A stretch of 55,094 bases of DNA from CAZMGD01 sp964565705. Lineage in GTDB: Bacteria; Actinomycetota; Acidimicrobiia; Acidimicrobiales; Ilumatobacteraceae. The stretch covers positions 1 to 55,094 of the forward strand of contig CAZMGD010000014.1 in the NCBI GenBank assembly GCA_964565705.1, written 5' to 3'. Below, one piece after another: positions 8,158 through 16,311 of the stretch. Made by a program: the position numbers and the translations under genes. The notes beneath the pieces were generated by a model. That model had not been told where the DNA came from. It searched no databases and was given only the letters and a program-made list of their open reading frames with translations. How positions within the stretch are numbered: position 1 is the stretch's first letter; each line of letters starts with the position of its first letter.

Positions 8158-8622
8158 TCAGGATCGGGCGACAGCGACGTCGGCGCGCAGGCGCGGCTCG
8201 ATGCGATGCGGAGCGATCTCGCCGTCGTCGGTGCGAAGCTCCACGCGCACGACCTTGCCGGTGTCGCGGTCGTGCAGCGTGACGGGTCCGTCGCCGTCGT
8301 TGACGTAGGCGTCGCCCCACTCCATCAGCGACACCATCACCGGCAGCAGCGCCACACCCTTGCGGGTGAGGCGGTACTCCTTGCGGACGCGGTCGCCGGG
8401 CTCCTGATACGGGACGGCCTTGGCGACGCCGAGCTCGACGAGGCGGTTCAGGCGGTCGGTCAGCACGCTGCGCGAGATGCCGAGCTCGGTCTGCATGTCG
8501 TTGAACCGGTGCACCCCGTAGAACAGCTCGCGGATCACGAGGATCGACCAGGTGTCGCCGAGCGCCTCGACCGTCCCGACGATCGAGCAGTGGAACGGAT
8601 CGAGAGGTCGCACGGCCGCCAT
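8158..8622 (-). CDS. HxlR-family winged-helix transcriptional regulator
   Basis: A 154-aa DNA-binding regulator. The HxlR core runs from the conserved Cys (FHCSIVGTVEALGDTWSILV) through GISRSVLTDRLNRLVELGV to EYRLTRKGVALLPVM. A C-terminal extension of about 45 residues is probably a small beta domain. The single N-terminal Cys is the redox- or electrophile-sensing position in some family members. It diverges from the 57-aa ORF, and a two-copy direct repeat sits in the shared promoter region, so it probably regulates that gene and itself. Confidence 0.93.
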   Translation of the reverse strand: MAAVRPLDPFHCSIVGTVEALGDTWSILVIRELFYGVHRFNDMQTELGISRSVLTDRLNRLVELGVAKAVPYQEPGDRVRKEYRLTRKGVALLPVMVSLMEWGDAYVNDGDGPVTLHDRDTGKVVRVELRTDDGEIAPHRIEPRLRADVAVARS

Positions 8623-8633
8623 GGGTCACACGC

Positions 8634-8701
8634 TAGCTGAATTCGCTTGACAGACCCAGCCCTCGTCCCGTACGGTGATAGCTGGGTTCGCCAAACAGAC
8701 C
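8634..8701 (+). promoter_or_regulatory. Promoter with two direct-repeat operator candidates
   Basis: A sigma70-like promoter for the plus-strand ORF is visible: TTGACA at 8647-8652, an 18-nt spacer, and TACGGT at 8671-8676. Two 23-nt near-copies at 8634-8656 and 8679-8701 match at 18 of 23 positions (TAGCTG, TTCGC and ACAGACC are conserved). The first copy overlaps the -35 box and lies 12 nt upstream of the HxlR start. The second covers the initial transcribed region. This is a strong candidate for the HxlR binding site. Confidence 0.6.
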
Positions 8702-8717
8702 GAGAAGGAGGCCCGTC

Positions 8718-8891
8718 ATGAGATTCCATCCTCTTCATCGTGGACGCGCCCGGCAGGTTCGCTACGCGGAGGTCACCGACTGCCGCGAGGAGCTCGCACT
8801 CATCACGGAGCGGCTCACCCCGCTCGCCGCCCTCGGTGACGACGGCATGGGTGCGGAACGCACGCTCTGGCGTGCGCACCGCGCCCAATGA
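8718..8891 (+). CDS. Small 57-aa protein divergent from hxlR
   Basis: The ORF begins at ATG 8718 with a strong Shine-Dalgarno AAGGAGG seven nt upstream and a good promoter. It encodes a 57-aa Arg-rich soluble protein (N-terminus MRFHPLHRGRARQVRY; a helix CREELALITERLTPLAALG). There is no recognised domain. The stop abuts the stop of the convergent aldehyde dehydrogenase with no gap. Its promoter and ribosome site support real expression. As the likely HxlR target it may be a small stress protein, but function is unknown. Confidence 0.65.
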   Translation: MRFHPLHRGRARQVRYAEVTDCREELALITERLTPLAALGDDGMGAERTLWRAHRAQ

Positions 8892-10328
8892 TCAGGCGGG
8901 GATGCTGATCGTCTTGTACTCGACGTAGGCGTTGATCCCCTCAGGTCCCAGCTCGCGGCCCATGCCCGAGCTCTTGTAGCCGCCGAACGGGGCGCCGAGA
9001 TCCATGCCTGAACCGCTGTTCACACCGTAGGTGCCGGTGCGGACGCGACGGGCGATGTCGAGGCCGGCCTCCACGTCGGCGCTCCACACCGAGCCGGCCA
9101 GGCCGTACTCGCTGTCGTTGGCGATCCGAACGGCATCGTCGACGTCGTCGTAGGGGATCACCGTGACGACGGGCCCGAAGATCTCCTCCTGGGCGATGCG
9201 CAGGTTGTTGCTCGGCGCGGCGAACAGCGTCGGCTGCACGAACCAGCCCCGCTCGAAGCCCTTCGGCGCACCGTTGCCGCCGACGACGACGCGGGCACCC
9301 TCCTCCTGGCCGAGCGCGATGTACTTCTCGACGCGCTCCTGCTGGCGCTCGGCGACGAGCGGGCCGATGTCGGTGGTCGGATCGGACGGGTCGCCGATCA
9401 CCAGGCTGCGGGTCATCTCGGCGAGCGCGTCGACGACCTCGTCGTAGCGCTCGCGGCTGGCCAGCACGCGGGTCTGGGCCACGCACGCCTGGCCGTTGTT
9501 CATGTACGACGCGCCCTTGAGCCCGTTGGCGACGGCGGTGAGGTCGGCGTCGTCGAGCACGATCGAGGCCGACTTGCCGCCGAGCTCGAGGCTGCAGCGC
9601 TTCAGCTGCTCGCCGCAGATCGATGCGATCTTGCGGCCAGCGGCGGTCGAACCGGTGAACGCGACCTTGTCGATGCCGGGGTGGCTGACGAGGTACTCGC
9701 CGACCTCGCGACCGGCCGGCACGACGTTCAGCAGGCCGGCGGGCAGTCCTGCGGCTTCGACGATCTCGGCCAGCACGAACGCGTCGAGCGGGGTCTCCGG
9801 CGCCGGCTTGAGCACGACCGCGCAGCCAGCGAGCAGCGCGGGGGCGAGCTTGGTCATCGTCACGAACTGGGGCACGTTCCACGGCACGATCGCGGCGACG
9901 ACGCCGACTGCCTCACGGCGCACGATCACCTTGCCGAAGGCGCCCTGGCGGGGCTCCTCCCACGGGTAGGTGTCGGCGTAACCGAGGAACGTGTTGAGCG
10001 TCATCCACGCGATCGGCGCCTGGGCGATCTTGGCGAACGACGTCGGCGAACCCATCTCGTCGGTGATCAGCTCGGCCATCTCGTCCATCCGGGCGGCGTA
10101 GCCGTTGAGGACGCGAGTCAGCACCTCTTTGCGCTCGGCGACGGGGGTCAGCGCCCACTCGTCGAACGCGCCGCGGGCGGCGGCGACAGCGCGGTCGACG
10201 TCGGCGTTGTGGGCCTCAGGCGTCGAGCCGATCACCTCGGTCGTGAACGGCGAGACGACCTCGATCGTGGCGCTCGACGAGGGATCCACCCAGTCGCCAC
10301 CGATGTACAAACGATCCCAACTGGGCAT
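8892..10328 (-). CDS. NAD(P)-dependent aldehyde dehydrogenase
   Basis: Oxidises an aldehyde to the acid. The 478-aa protein has the ALDH fold with VVAAIVPWNVPQF, the cofactor segment FTGSTAAGRKIA, the general-base Glu in LELGGKSASIVLDDADL, and the catalytic Cys in NNGQACVAQTR (about residue 282). EEIFGPVVTVIPYDD and the C-terminal FGGYKSSGMGRELG are also present. The frame is open further upstream, but ATG 10328 has AGGAGG at ideal spacing and starts the family's usual N-terminus. The substrate is not readable from the sequence. Catabolic enzymes nearby suggest an intermediate of degradation. Confidence 0.95.
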   Translation of the reverse strand: MPSWDRLYIGGDWVDPSSSATIEVVSPFTTEVIGSTPEAHNADVDRAVAAARGAFDEWALTPVAERKEVLTRVLNGYAARMDEMAELITDEMGSPTSFAKIAQAPIAWMTLNTFLGYADTYPWEEPRQGAFGKVIVRREAVGVVAAIVPWNVPQFVTMTKLAPALLAGCAVVLKPAPETPLDAFVLAEIVEAAGLPAGLLNVVPAGREVGEYLVSHPGIDKVAFTGSTAAGRKIASICGEQLKRCSLELGGKSASIVLDDADLTAVANGLKGASYMNNGQACVAQTRVLASRERYDEVVDALAEMTRSLVIGDPSDPTTDIGPLVAERQQERVEKYIALGQEEGARVVVGGNGAPKGFERGWFVQPTLFAAPSNNLRIAQEEIFGPVVTVIPYDDVDDAVRIANDSEYGLAGSVWSADVEAGLDIARRVRTGTYGVNSGSGMDLGAPFGGYKSSGMGRELGPEGINAYVEYKTISIPA

Positions 10329-10410
10329 GACACTCCTCCTGGCGTGAGAACCGCGGGGCACGATAGTGAACCCGGTCACCGATCGGCACCGCGGACGTAG
10401 CCTGCGGGGC

Positions 10411-10974
10411 ATGGCAGCTGCTGGAGGCACCGGGCCGATCGGGCCCTACCCCACGAACGTCGGCGACGACCCGGCCGCGCGGGAGGACTACGACAAGCTG
10501 CGGCGGCGGGTGCTGTGGACGTTCCCCTCGGGCCTCTACGTGATCGGCAGCCGCGACGGCGGCCGGCGCAACGGGATGACGGCGAACTGGGTCACCCAGG
10601 TGTCGTTCGAGCCCAAGTTGGTGGGCGTCGGGATCGAGCACGGCGCGCTCACCCACGAGCTGATCACCGCAGGCGGCGTCTTCAGCGTCTGCACCGTCGC
10701 TCGCGACGACCGGGCGATCGTGCGCAAGTTCACCAAGCCCGTCGACGTCGACCTGACGGCGATGACCCTGAATGGCTTCCCGTTCCACGACGGGCTGACC
10801 GGCGCGCCGATCCTCGACCAGGCCCCGGCCTACGTCGACTGCCGCGTCGTGCAGACCATGGAGGTCGGCAACCACACGTTCTTCGTCGGCGAGGTCGCCG
10901 ACGCCGCGTTCCAGGCCGACGAGGACACCGAGGTGTTGCGCATGGAGGACACCCGGATGAACTACGGCGGGTGA
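10411..10974 (+). CDS. Flavin reductase-like FMN-binding protein
   Basis: A 187-aa single-domain split-barrel flavin reductase of the type that supplies FMNH2/FADH2 to two-component oxygenases. Features are LWTFPSGLYVIGSR, GMTANWVTQVSFEPKLVGVGIE and NHTFFVGEV. It diverges from the aldehyde dehydrogenase. It could be the reductase partner for the acyl-CoA-dehydrogenase-fold oxygenase at 28036-29229, which has no reductase beside it. That link is inference across 17 kb. ATG 10411 gives a typical N-terminus. Confidence 0.9.
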   Translation: MAAAGGTGPIGPYPTNVGDDPAAREDYDKLRRRVLWTFPSGLYVIGSRDGGRRNGMTANWVTQVSFEPKLVGVGIEHGALTHELITAGGVFSVCTVARDDRAIVRKFTKPVDVDLTAMTLNGFPFHDGLTGAPILDQAPAYVDCRVVQTMEVGNHTFFVGEVADAAFQADEDTEVLRMEDTRMNYGG

Positions 10975-10998
10975 GCGCAGCGGCGCCGCACCTTGATT

Positions 10999-11042
10999 CT
11001 CGGGAGTGTTTTGGCTGCCCTGGCAGCCAAAACACTCCCGAG
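10999..11042. repeat. Perfect 21-bp inverted repeat with a 2-nt centre
   Basis: The left arm 10999-11019 is the exact complement of the right arm 11022-11042, with only CT between. It includes GTGTTTTGGCTGCC. The stem would be very stable in RNA or as a DNA cruciform. It sits between two co-directional genes, 24 nt after one stop and 48 nt before the next ATG. There is no T-run, so it is either a strong attenuator or terminator of unusual form or a palindromic intergenic element. Confidence 0.9.
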
Positions 11043-11090
11043 TTCGCAGGACGCTTCGGCCAGCTCGACCTCGTGGCCTACATTTCCCCG

Positions 11091-12149
11091 ATGCCTGTCG
11101 TCGGTCAACGAGACCCAGCGGAGATCAAGGACACGCTCGAAGCGTGGCTGGCCGAGCAGGCCGGCGTCGAACACGTCGAGATCAGCGAGCTGGTCATCCC
11201 CCAGTCCAGCGGGTTCTCCAACGAGACGTTCCTGCTGACCGCCGAGTGGAGCGGTAGCTCCCATCGCCTGGTGCTGCGGAGCCAGCCGACCCACAACCTG
11301 CTGTTCCCGGAGATCGACCTGATCGAGCAGCAGTACCTGTCGATGAAGCTGCTGTGGGACAGCGACGTACCCGTCGCCAAGGTGCTCTGGGCGGAGCCCG
11401 ACACATCCGTGCTCGGCCAACCGTTCTTCGTGATGGAGCGCCTCGACGGCCTGGTACCCGGCGACGTCCCGGTGTACACGTCGGAGGGGTTCGTGTTCGA
11501 CATGACCCCCGAAGAGCGCGCCCGCTGGGCCCGCAACGCGGTCGGCGGGATGGTGAAGGTCAACCAGGTCGACTGGGAGGCGGCCGGCTTCCAGCACCTC
11601 GACAAGAAGCACCACGGCGTGCTCGGACCCGAGCAGCGCAGGAACTACTTCCGTCACTACCTCGACTGGGCGACCGGTGGCGAGCACCACGTCGTCGCCA
11701 CACCGGCGTTCGACAAGCTGCTCGAGATCTGGCCCGATGACGGCGAGTTCATCGAGCTCTGCTGGGGAGACGCCCGCCCCGGCAACCAGATGTTCGACGG
11801 CACCGAGCTGATCGGTGTCTTCGACTGGGAGATGGTGTCGCTCGGCAACGCCGAGTCCGACCTCGGCTGGTGGCTGTTCCTCCAAGACTTCAGCACCGTC
11901 GGCATGGGCGCGACGCTGCTGCCCGGCATGCTCGACGAGGCGGCCACGATCGCGTTGTGGGAGGAGCTGATGGGCCGCACAGCGGTCAACGTCGACTTCT
12001 ACAAGAAGCTCGCCGGCTTCCACTTCACGCTCGTGTACCTGCGCATCACCCAGGTGATGGGCGTGCCCGACGCGGCGCTGCAGTCGCCGGTGCTGATCAT
12101 GACCGCCGCGATGCTCGGCCTCCCGCCGATCCCGCAGCCGGCAACCTGA
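11091..12149 (+). CDS. APH-fold phosphotransferase family protein
   Basis: A 352-aa protein of the aminoglycoside phosphotransferase/choline-kinase fold. The subgroup is often linked to acyl-CoA dehydrogenases (ACAD10/11-like) and its substrate is mostly unknown. It carries an N-lobe segment SSGFSNETFLLTAEW, FVMERLDGLVPGDV, the catalytic loop (CWGDARPGNQMFDG, with Asp and Asn positioned as in APH) and the metal-binding IGVFDWEMVSLGNAESDLGW. Start ATG 11091 follows a palindrome. Antibiotic resistance should not be inferred from the fold. Confidence 0.87.
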   Translation: MPVVGQRDPAEIKDTLEAWLAEQAGVEHVEISELVIPQSSGFSNETFLLTAEWSGSSHRLVLRSQPTHNLLFPEIDLIEQQYLSMKLLWDSDVPVAKVLWAEPDTSVLGQPFFVMERLDGLVPGDVPVYTSEGFVFDMTPEERARWARNAVGGMVKVNQVDWEAAGFQHLDKKHHGVLGPEQRRNYFRHYLDWATGGEHHVVATPAFDKLLEIWPDDGEFIELCWGDARPGNQMFDGTELIGVFDWEMVSLGNAESDLGWWLFLQDFSTVGMGATLLPGMLDEAATIALWEELMGRTAVNVDFYKKLAGFHFTLVYLRITQVMGVPDAALQSPVLIMTAAMLGLPPIPQPAT

Positions 12150-12185
12150 TCGTGGGTGCGTTCGGGTTCGCCGCCGCGACGTGGA

Positions 12186-12761
12186 TCACCTGGCCGTCCG
12201 GCTGACGACACCGGCGCGCGCCCGGTGCAGGATCAGCCGCACCACGGCGCCGATCAGGACGACGTTGGCAGCCATCTGCACCATCACGACGATGCGCGCC
12301 TCGTCGGTCCGGGCGTGGATGTCGCCGTAGCCGACCGTCGCCAACGTGGTCACGGTGAAGTAGAGGGCGCTCGTGTTCCCGAGGTCTTCGCTGAACGCCG
12401 CCGGCTCGTTGCGCGACAGCACGAGGTAGGAGTGCGCGAACGCGACGACCACGATCGACACGCTGACCGCGAGCGCCTCCACGGCGCGCAGGAACGGGTA
12501 CGCCGCGCGATCCACGGCCCGGGTCTCGATCCACACGACGACGACGATCGCCGCAGTTGCGACCAGGATCCGCACGATCGACTCGAACGTCGACGGCGTG
12601 CCGAGCGGCAACCTGTAGTACAGGACGAGCAGGAAGACGGACGCACCGAGCGTCCTGCCCACGCCGACGGCGACCACCCGGCTCGCCGCCCGCCGGTCGA
12701 GGTCGTCGAAGCGACGCGCTGCGGGCTGGGTGGGACCCGGGCGTTCCGGCTCGTCGTTCAC
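12186..12761 (-). CDS. Small two-pore-helix-type potassium channel
   Basis: A 191-aa membrane protein with about four to five helices and an Ion_trans_2-type pore. The pore helix and selectivity filter SALYFTVTTLATVGYGD (filter TVGYGD near residue 150) are followed by the last transmembrane helix. There is no RCK domain. The GTG start at 12761 overlaps the stop of the CYTH gene as GTGA, so the two are co-translated. It conducts K+ across the cytoplasmic membrane. Gating is not evident. Confidence 0.9.
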   Translation of the reverse strand: MNDEPERPGPTQPAARRFDDLDRRAASRVVAVGVGRTLGASVFLLVLYYRLPLGTPSTFESIVRILVATAAIVVVVWIETRAVDRAAYPFLRAVEALAVSVSIVVVAFAHSYLVLSRNEPAAFSEDLGNTSALYFTVTTLATVGYGDIHARTDEARIVVMVQMAANVVLIGAVVRLILHRARAGVVSRTAR

Positions 12762-13516
12762 ACACGGAGCTCGTTGGAGAAGAACTCCAGAGCCGTCTTG
12801 GTCTTCGTCCGCTGTTCGCCGCGCACGTCGATGCCGCGCTCGTCCAGGTACTGGCGCAGAGCGACGGCTGTCTCGATGCCCTGCCCGGGCAGGCACTTCG
12901 TCGACAGCTCGACGATGCGCGAGCCGTCGGGGTACAGCCACATCTCGCCGACCAGCTTGCGGCCGAACGACCCGGGCGGGAGCTTCAGCTTGAGCACGAA
13001 GATCGGTCCGAGCACCGCGAGCTCGTCGAGGGTCAGCCCGTCGGGCGCGTGAGCGGAGAAGAACGCACGCTGCTCCTTCGAGAACAGCTTGCGCAACGGG
13101 CGCTCGCCGTTCACCGCCTCCTGCACGACGGTCGGTGGGACCGTCGCCTTGAACGAGCCGGAGCAGACGAACCCACCGGGCAACACGTCGACCTCGACGC
13201 CGAACGACGGCGCGTTGCGAATCTCAGGCGGCAGCTCGCTCGGCACCACGGGCCGGAGCTTGACGACCGTGTCGTGGTCACGTCCTTGCACCCGCCGAGC
13301 CCGCACCACGACGCCGGCCGCCTCGAGCTGCAGATCCGGCGTGTCGAAGAAGAACACCTGACGGATCTGGGCCTCGAGCGGGTCGGCGCCGAGCGCGCGG
13401 ATCGCCGAACGGTAGGAGGTCTCCGGCACGGTGACCTTCAGCTCGATGCTGTCCGATTCGCGAACGAGCTTGGCGAGCTCAGCGAGCTCGGACGACAGGA
13501 TTGATGGAGTGACCAT
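12758..13516 (-). CDS. CYTH-like domain protein
   Basis: A 252-aa protein with the beginning of a CYTH/triphosphate-tunnel fold: SIELKVTVPE, then QIRQVFFFDTPDLQLEAAGVVVRAR and DTVVKLRPV. The usual ExExK signature reads SIELK, so the first Glu is Ser and metal binding may be weakened. The C-terminal half (SKEQRAFFSAHAPDG, then EMWLYPDGSRIVELSTKC) is typical of actinobacterial CYTH-like proteins of unknown substrate. It is translationally coupled to a K+ channel, an uncommon pairing. ATG 13516 was chosen because the upstream extension has no family resemblance. Confidence 0.75.
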   Translation of the reverse strand: MVTPSILSSELAELAKLVRESDSIELKVTVPETSYRSAIRALGADPLEAQIRQVFFFDTPDLQLEAAGVVVRARRVQGRDHDTVVKLRPVVPSELPPEIRNAPSFGVEVDVLPGGFVCSGSFKATVPPTVVQEAVNGERPLRKLFSKEQRAFFSAHAPDGLTLDELAVLGPIFVLKLKLPPGSFGRKLVGEMWLYPDGSRIVELSTKCLPGQGIETAVALRQYLDERGIDVRGEQRTKTKTALEFFSNELRV

Positions 13517-13643
13517 AGGGCGGTCAGTCTCGCGCCACCCACTGTTCGGCGAAGACTGGAACCTGCCTGCACGGAGCGTCTGGTCGAGTCCGATCGTGCC
13601 ACCGGGGCAGCGGTGCGCTCGATCGGTGAGTCGCTGCACCGGG

Positions 13644-13664
13644 CGGGCGTCGTCGCGACGCCCG
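13644..13664. repeat. 9-bp GC-rich hairpin upstream of the DUF7144 gene
   Basis: CGGGCGTCG and its exact complement are separated by TCG. It lies in the 191-nt divergent space between the CYTH gene and the DUF7144 gene. Nothing else is visible in that space. It may be an operator or leader hairpin. Confidence 0.5.
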
Positions 13665-13707
13665 ATCCGCCGCTCAGGCCAGCGCCGGCCGTCTAGCGTC
13701 TGCCTGC

Positions 13708-14121
13708 ATGAGCAACGCTTCGCCCCGACCGACCGCCTCCACCGCCTGGGTGGGCTGGATCGTCTGTGCCGCGGCGTTCATGATGCTCGCCGGTGTGCTC
13801 GGCGCCATCGAGGGGCTCGTCGCCATCTTCAACGACGACTACTACGCCGACGTCGGAGGACGCCTGGTGATCTTCAACATGACCACGTGGGGCGTCATCC
13901 ACCTGGTGCTCGGCGTCGGGCTCGTCGCTGTCGGCTACGCGCTGTTGAAGGGCAGCCAGTGGGCGACGATCGCGGCTGCCGCCGTCCTCGGGCTGAACAT
14001 CATCTCGACGTTCCTGTTCGCGTCGGCCTATCCGGCGTGGGCGTTCATGCTGATCGCGATCAACGGGTTCACGCTGTGGGCGATCTTGGTCCACGGCCGC
14101 GAGGTGACCGCACCGGACTGA
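13708..14121 (+). CDS. DUF7144 family four-helix membrane protein
   Basis: A 137-aa integral membrane protein with four helices. The first helix has the family pattern WVGWIVCAAAFMMLAGVLGAI followed by an acidic-aromatic loop (NDDYY). Helices two to four span about 52-130, ending LWAILVHGREV. It is common in actinobacteria and has no known function. It is monocistronic, and the next gene converges on it. Confidence 0.82.
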   Translation: MSNASPRPTASTAWVGWIVCAAAFMMLAGVLGAIEGLVAIFNDDYYADVGGRLVIFNMTTWGVIHLVLGVGLVAVGYALLKGSQWATIAAAAVLGLNIISTFLFASAYPAWAFMLIAINGFTLWAILVHGREVTAPD

Positions 14122-14157
14122 GCGCTCACACGTCGAGCACCGCGAGGCAGTTCGCGC

Positions 14158-15240
14158 TCACGACGGTCGCACCTCTTCGTCCATCGGACCGAGGAGTCCT
14201 GCCGAGCGCAGCTCGGAGAGTGTCACGACCCCGGCGGCGGTGAGCGGAACCGCGAGCAGCACGCCGAGCAACCCGGCGATCGCCCCGCCGGCCGTCACCG
14301 ACAGGGCGATCACGAGCGGGTGGAGACGCACGGCTCGTCCCTGGATCCAGGGTTGCAGCACGTTGCCCTCCAGAACCTGGACCCCGATCACGATCGCGAG
14401 CATCGCCATCCCCGTGGTCAGGCCGCTGTCGCCGATCGCCAGCAGCACGGCGAGCAATCCCGACAGGAACGCACCGACGAAGGGGATGTAGGCACCGAAG
14501 AACGTCAACGTGAAGATCGCCAACGGCTCGGGCACCCCGAGCAGGAGGGCGCCGAGCGAGATGAACGTCGCGTCGATCGCCGCGATCGCGGTCTGCCCGA
14601 GCACGAACCCCGACAGCGTGGCCCACACGCGCTGGCCGATCTCGTCCGTCACCGGCCGACCCGACCCGGTCCGAGCGACGATCCACGCCCACATCTCCGG
14701 TCCGTCCTTCACGAAGAAGAATCCGACGACGAAGCTGAGGATGAGCGCGCTGGCGATGCCGGCGACGGTGGGGAGCAGCTGCACGACGCCGACGAGCAGC
14801 AGGTCGAGCGTGCGGCCGATGCCGTGGCGGAGCGCATCCGACACGTTCGCGGTGGTGTCGGGTGTCAGGCCGCGGTCGGTCGCCCAGCGCTCCAGCTCCT
14901 CGCGGCCCGAATTGAGGAGCTCCGTGATCTGGGGCCATTGATCGACCACTGCATCGACCGTGAGCCAGCAGACCGCGACGACCGCGGCGACGAGCAGAGC
15001 CACCGACAGCAACGCAGCCAGCGCGTTCGGTACGCCGAGCCGGCGCAACCACCTCGCGACCGGGGTCAGGGCGCAGGCGAAGAGCAACCCGAGCACGACC
15101 GGCAGGACCACCACGCTGAGCCCGGTCAACCCCGACACGACGAGCACCAAGGCGCCGACGATCACGATCAGGCGCCACGAGATCCCGGTCACGCGATCGA
15201 ACCACAGCGGTGGCACCCACCGACCTGACGGTGGCTTCAT
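14158..15240 (-). CDS. AI-2E family (PerM/UPF0118) transporter
   Basis: A 360-aa protein with the AI-2E exporter-family layout. It has paired N-terminal helices, a long extracytoplasmic loop with amphipathic helices (about 95-155), then a cluster of helices including GFFFVKDGPEMW, GQTAIAAIDATFISLGALLLG and VQVLEGNVLQPWIQGRAV. The last segment is the best family marker. Members export varied small molecules or Na+; the substrate here is unknown. Confidence 0.93.
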   Translation of the reverse strand: MKPPSGRWVPPLWFDRVTGISWRLIVIVGALVLVVSGLTGLSVVVLPVVLGLLFACALTPVARWLRRLGVPNALAALLSVALLVAAVVAVCWLTVDAVVDQWPQITELLNSGREELERWATDRGLTPDTTANVSDALRHGIGRTLDLLLVGVVQLLPTVAGIASALILSFVVGFFFVKDGPEMWAWIVARTGSGRPVTDEIGQRVWATLSGFVLGQTAIAAIDATFISLGALLLGVPEPLAIFTLTFFGAYIPFVGAFLSGLLAVLLAIGDSGLTTGMAMLAIVIGVQVLEGNVLQPWIQGRAVRLHPLVIALSVTAGGAIAGLLGVLLAVPLTAAGVVTLSELRSAGLLGPMDEEVRPS

Positions 15241-15369
15241 CGTCGGTACCGGCTCATCGGCGCCTCGTGGTCACAGCAGAGATGACACCCAGTCTGGACC
15301 ACGCGCGAACGCTCGACGTCACCCCTCGTGGTGAGCGGCCGAGTCGTCGGGCATGCGAGGCTCGCGCCC

Positions 15370-16311
15370 GTGAGTGCATGTTGTGCGCCGAGCGGCCCGG
15401 AACGAGGCGCCGGCGGTCCATCCCCGATCCGCGCTGCCCGACCGGGAGCGATGTCCGACACCATCCGGTGGCTCGCTGGCGGACCGTTCGCGATGGGGTC
15501 CGCTGGACAGCAGGCCTACCCCGGCGACGGCGAAGGGCCGGTGCACCAGGTGCGACTGGCGCCGTTCGGCATCGATGCCCACGCGGTGTCCAACGACCGC
15601 TTCGAGGAGTTCGTCGCGGCGACGGGCTTCCGCACCGACGCTGAGCGGTACGGCTGGTCGTTCGTGTTCGCGGCATTCCTTCCCGACGACTTCCCGCCCA
15701 CGCGCGCTGTCGCGGCAACGCCGTGGTGGCGCCAGGTCGAGGGTGCCGACTGGCGTCACCCCGACGGCCCGCAGTCGAGCCTGGACGGTCGCCGCGACCA
15801 CCCGGCGGTGCACGTCTCGTGGGACGACGCGCAGGCGTTCTGCTCCTGGAGCGGCACCCGCCTGCCGACCGAGGCGGAGTGGGAGTACGCCGCCCGCGGC
15901 GGTCTCGACGGTCGCGACTTCCCCTGGGGTGACGACCTCGAGCCGGAGGACCAGCACCGGATGAACGTGTTCCAGGGAACGTTCCCCGCCAGCAACTCCG
16001 CCGCTGACGGGTTCGCCGGAACCGCCCCCGTGGACGCCTACGAGCCCAACGGGTTCGGCCTGTACAACACGACCGGCAACGTGTGGGAGTGGTGCGCCGA
16101 CTGGTTCGATCCGCAGTACTACCGCGCCAGCCCGCGACGCGATCCGAAGGGCCCGCGCGCGGGCACCAGCCGAGTGATGCGCGGTGGCTCGTACCTCTGC
16201 CACGAGTCGTACTGCCGCCGTTACCGGGTGTCTGCCCGCAGCGCCAACACGCCCGACAGCTCGACCGGGAACCTCGGGTTCCGCGTCGCGGCCGACCCGT
16301 CAGGTACCTGA
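15370..16311 (+). CDS. Formylglycine-generating enzyme
   Basis: Oxidises the Cys of a CxPxR motif to formylglycine, activating type I sulfatases with O2 and copper. The 313-aa protein has the FGE-sulfatase fold: LAGGPFAMGS, HPAVHVSWDDAQAF, RLPTEAEWEYAARGG, GNVWEWCADWF and GGSYLCHESYCRRYRVSAR. The last carries both active-site cysteines (Cys277 and Cys282, the same spacing of five as in characterised actinobacterial FGE), so it is a true FGE rather than a general SUMF1 relative. GTG 15370 was chosen because it adds VSACCAPS, a Cys-Cys N-terminus common in bacterial FGEs; ATG 15451 is an alternative. No sulfatase is in the window. Its 3' end overlaps the convergent SulP gene by 12 nt. Confidence 0.93.
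   Translation: MSACCAPSGPERGAGGPSPIRAARPGAMSDTIRWLAGGPFAMGSAGQQAYPGDGEGPVHQVRLAPFGIDAHAVSNDRFEEFVAATGFRTDAERYGWSFVFAAFLPDDFPPTRAVAATPWWRQVEGADWRHPDGPQSSLDGRRDHPAVHVSWDDAQAFCSWSGTRLPTEAEWEYAARGGLDGRDFPWGDDLEPEDQHRMNVFQGTFPASNSAADGFAGTAPVDAYEPNGFGLYNTTGNVWEWCADWFDPQYYRASPRRDPKGPRAGTSRVMRGGSYLCHESYCRRYRVSARSANTPDSSTGNLGFRVAADPSGT

Noticed and set aside
11091..12149. Aminoglycoside resistance gene
   Set aside because: Only the kinase fold is shared. The sequence resembles the broad APH-like family linked to lipid or acyl-CoA metabolism, and there is no resistance context.
14122..14161. GCGCTCAC direct repeat in the gap between the DUF7144 and AI-2E genes
   Set aside because: Eight bases is too short to mean much, and one copy overlaps the end of a coding sequence.
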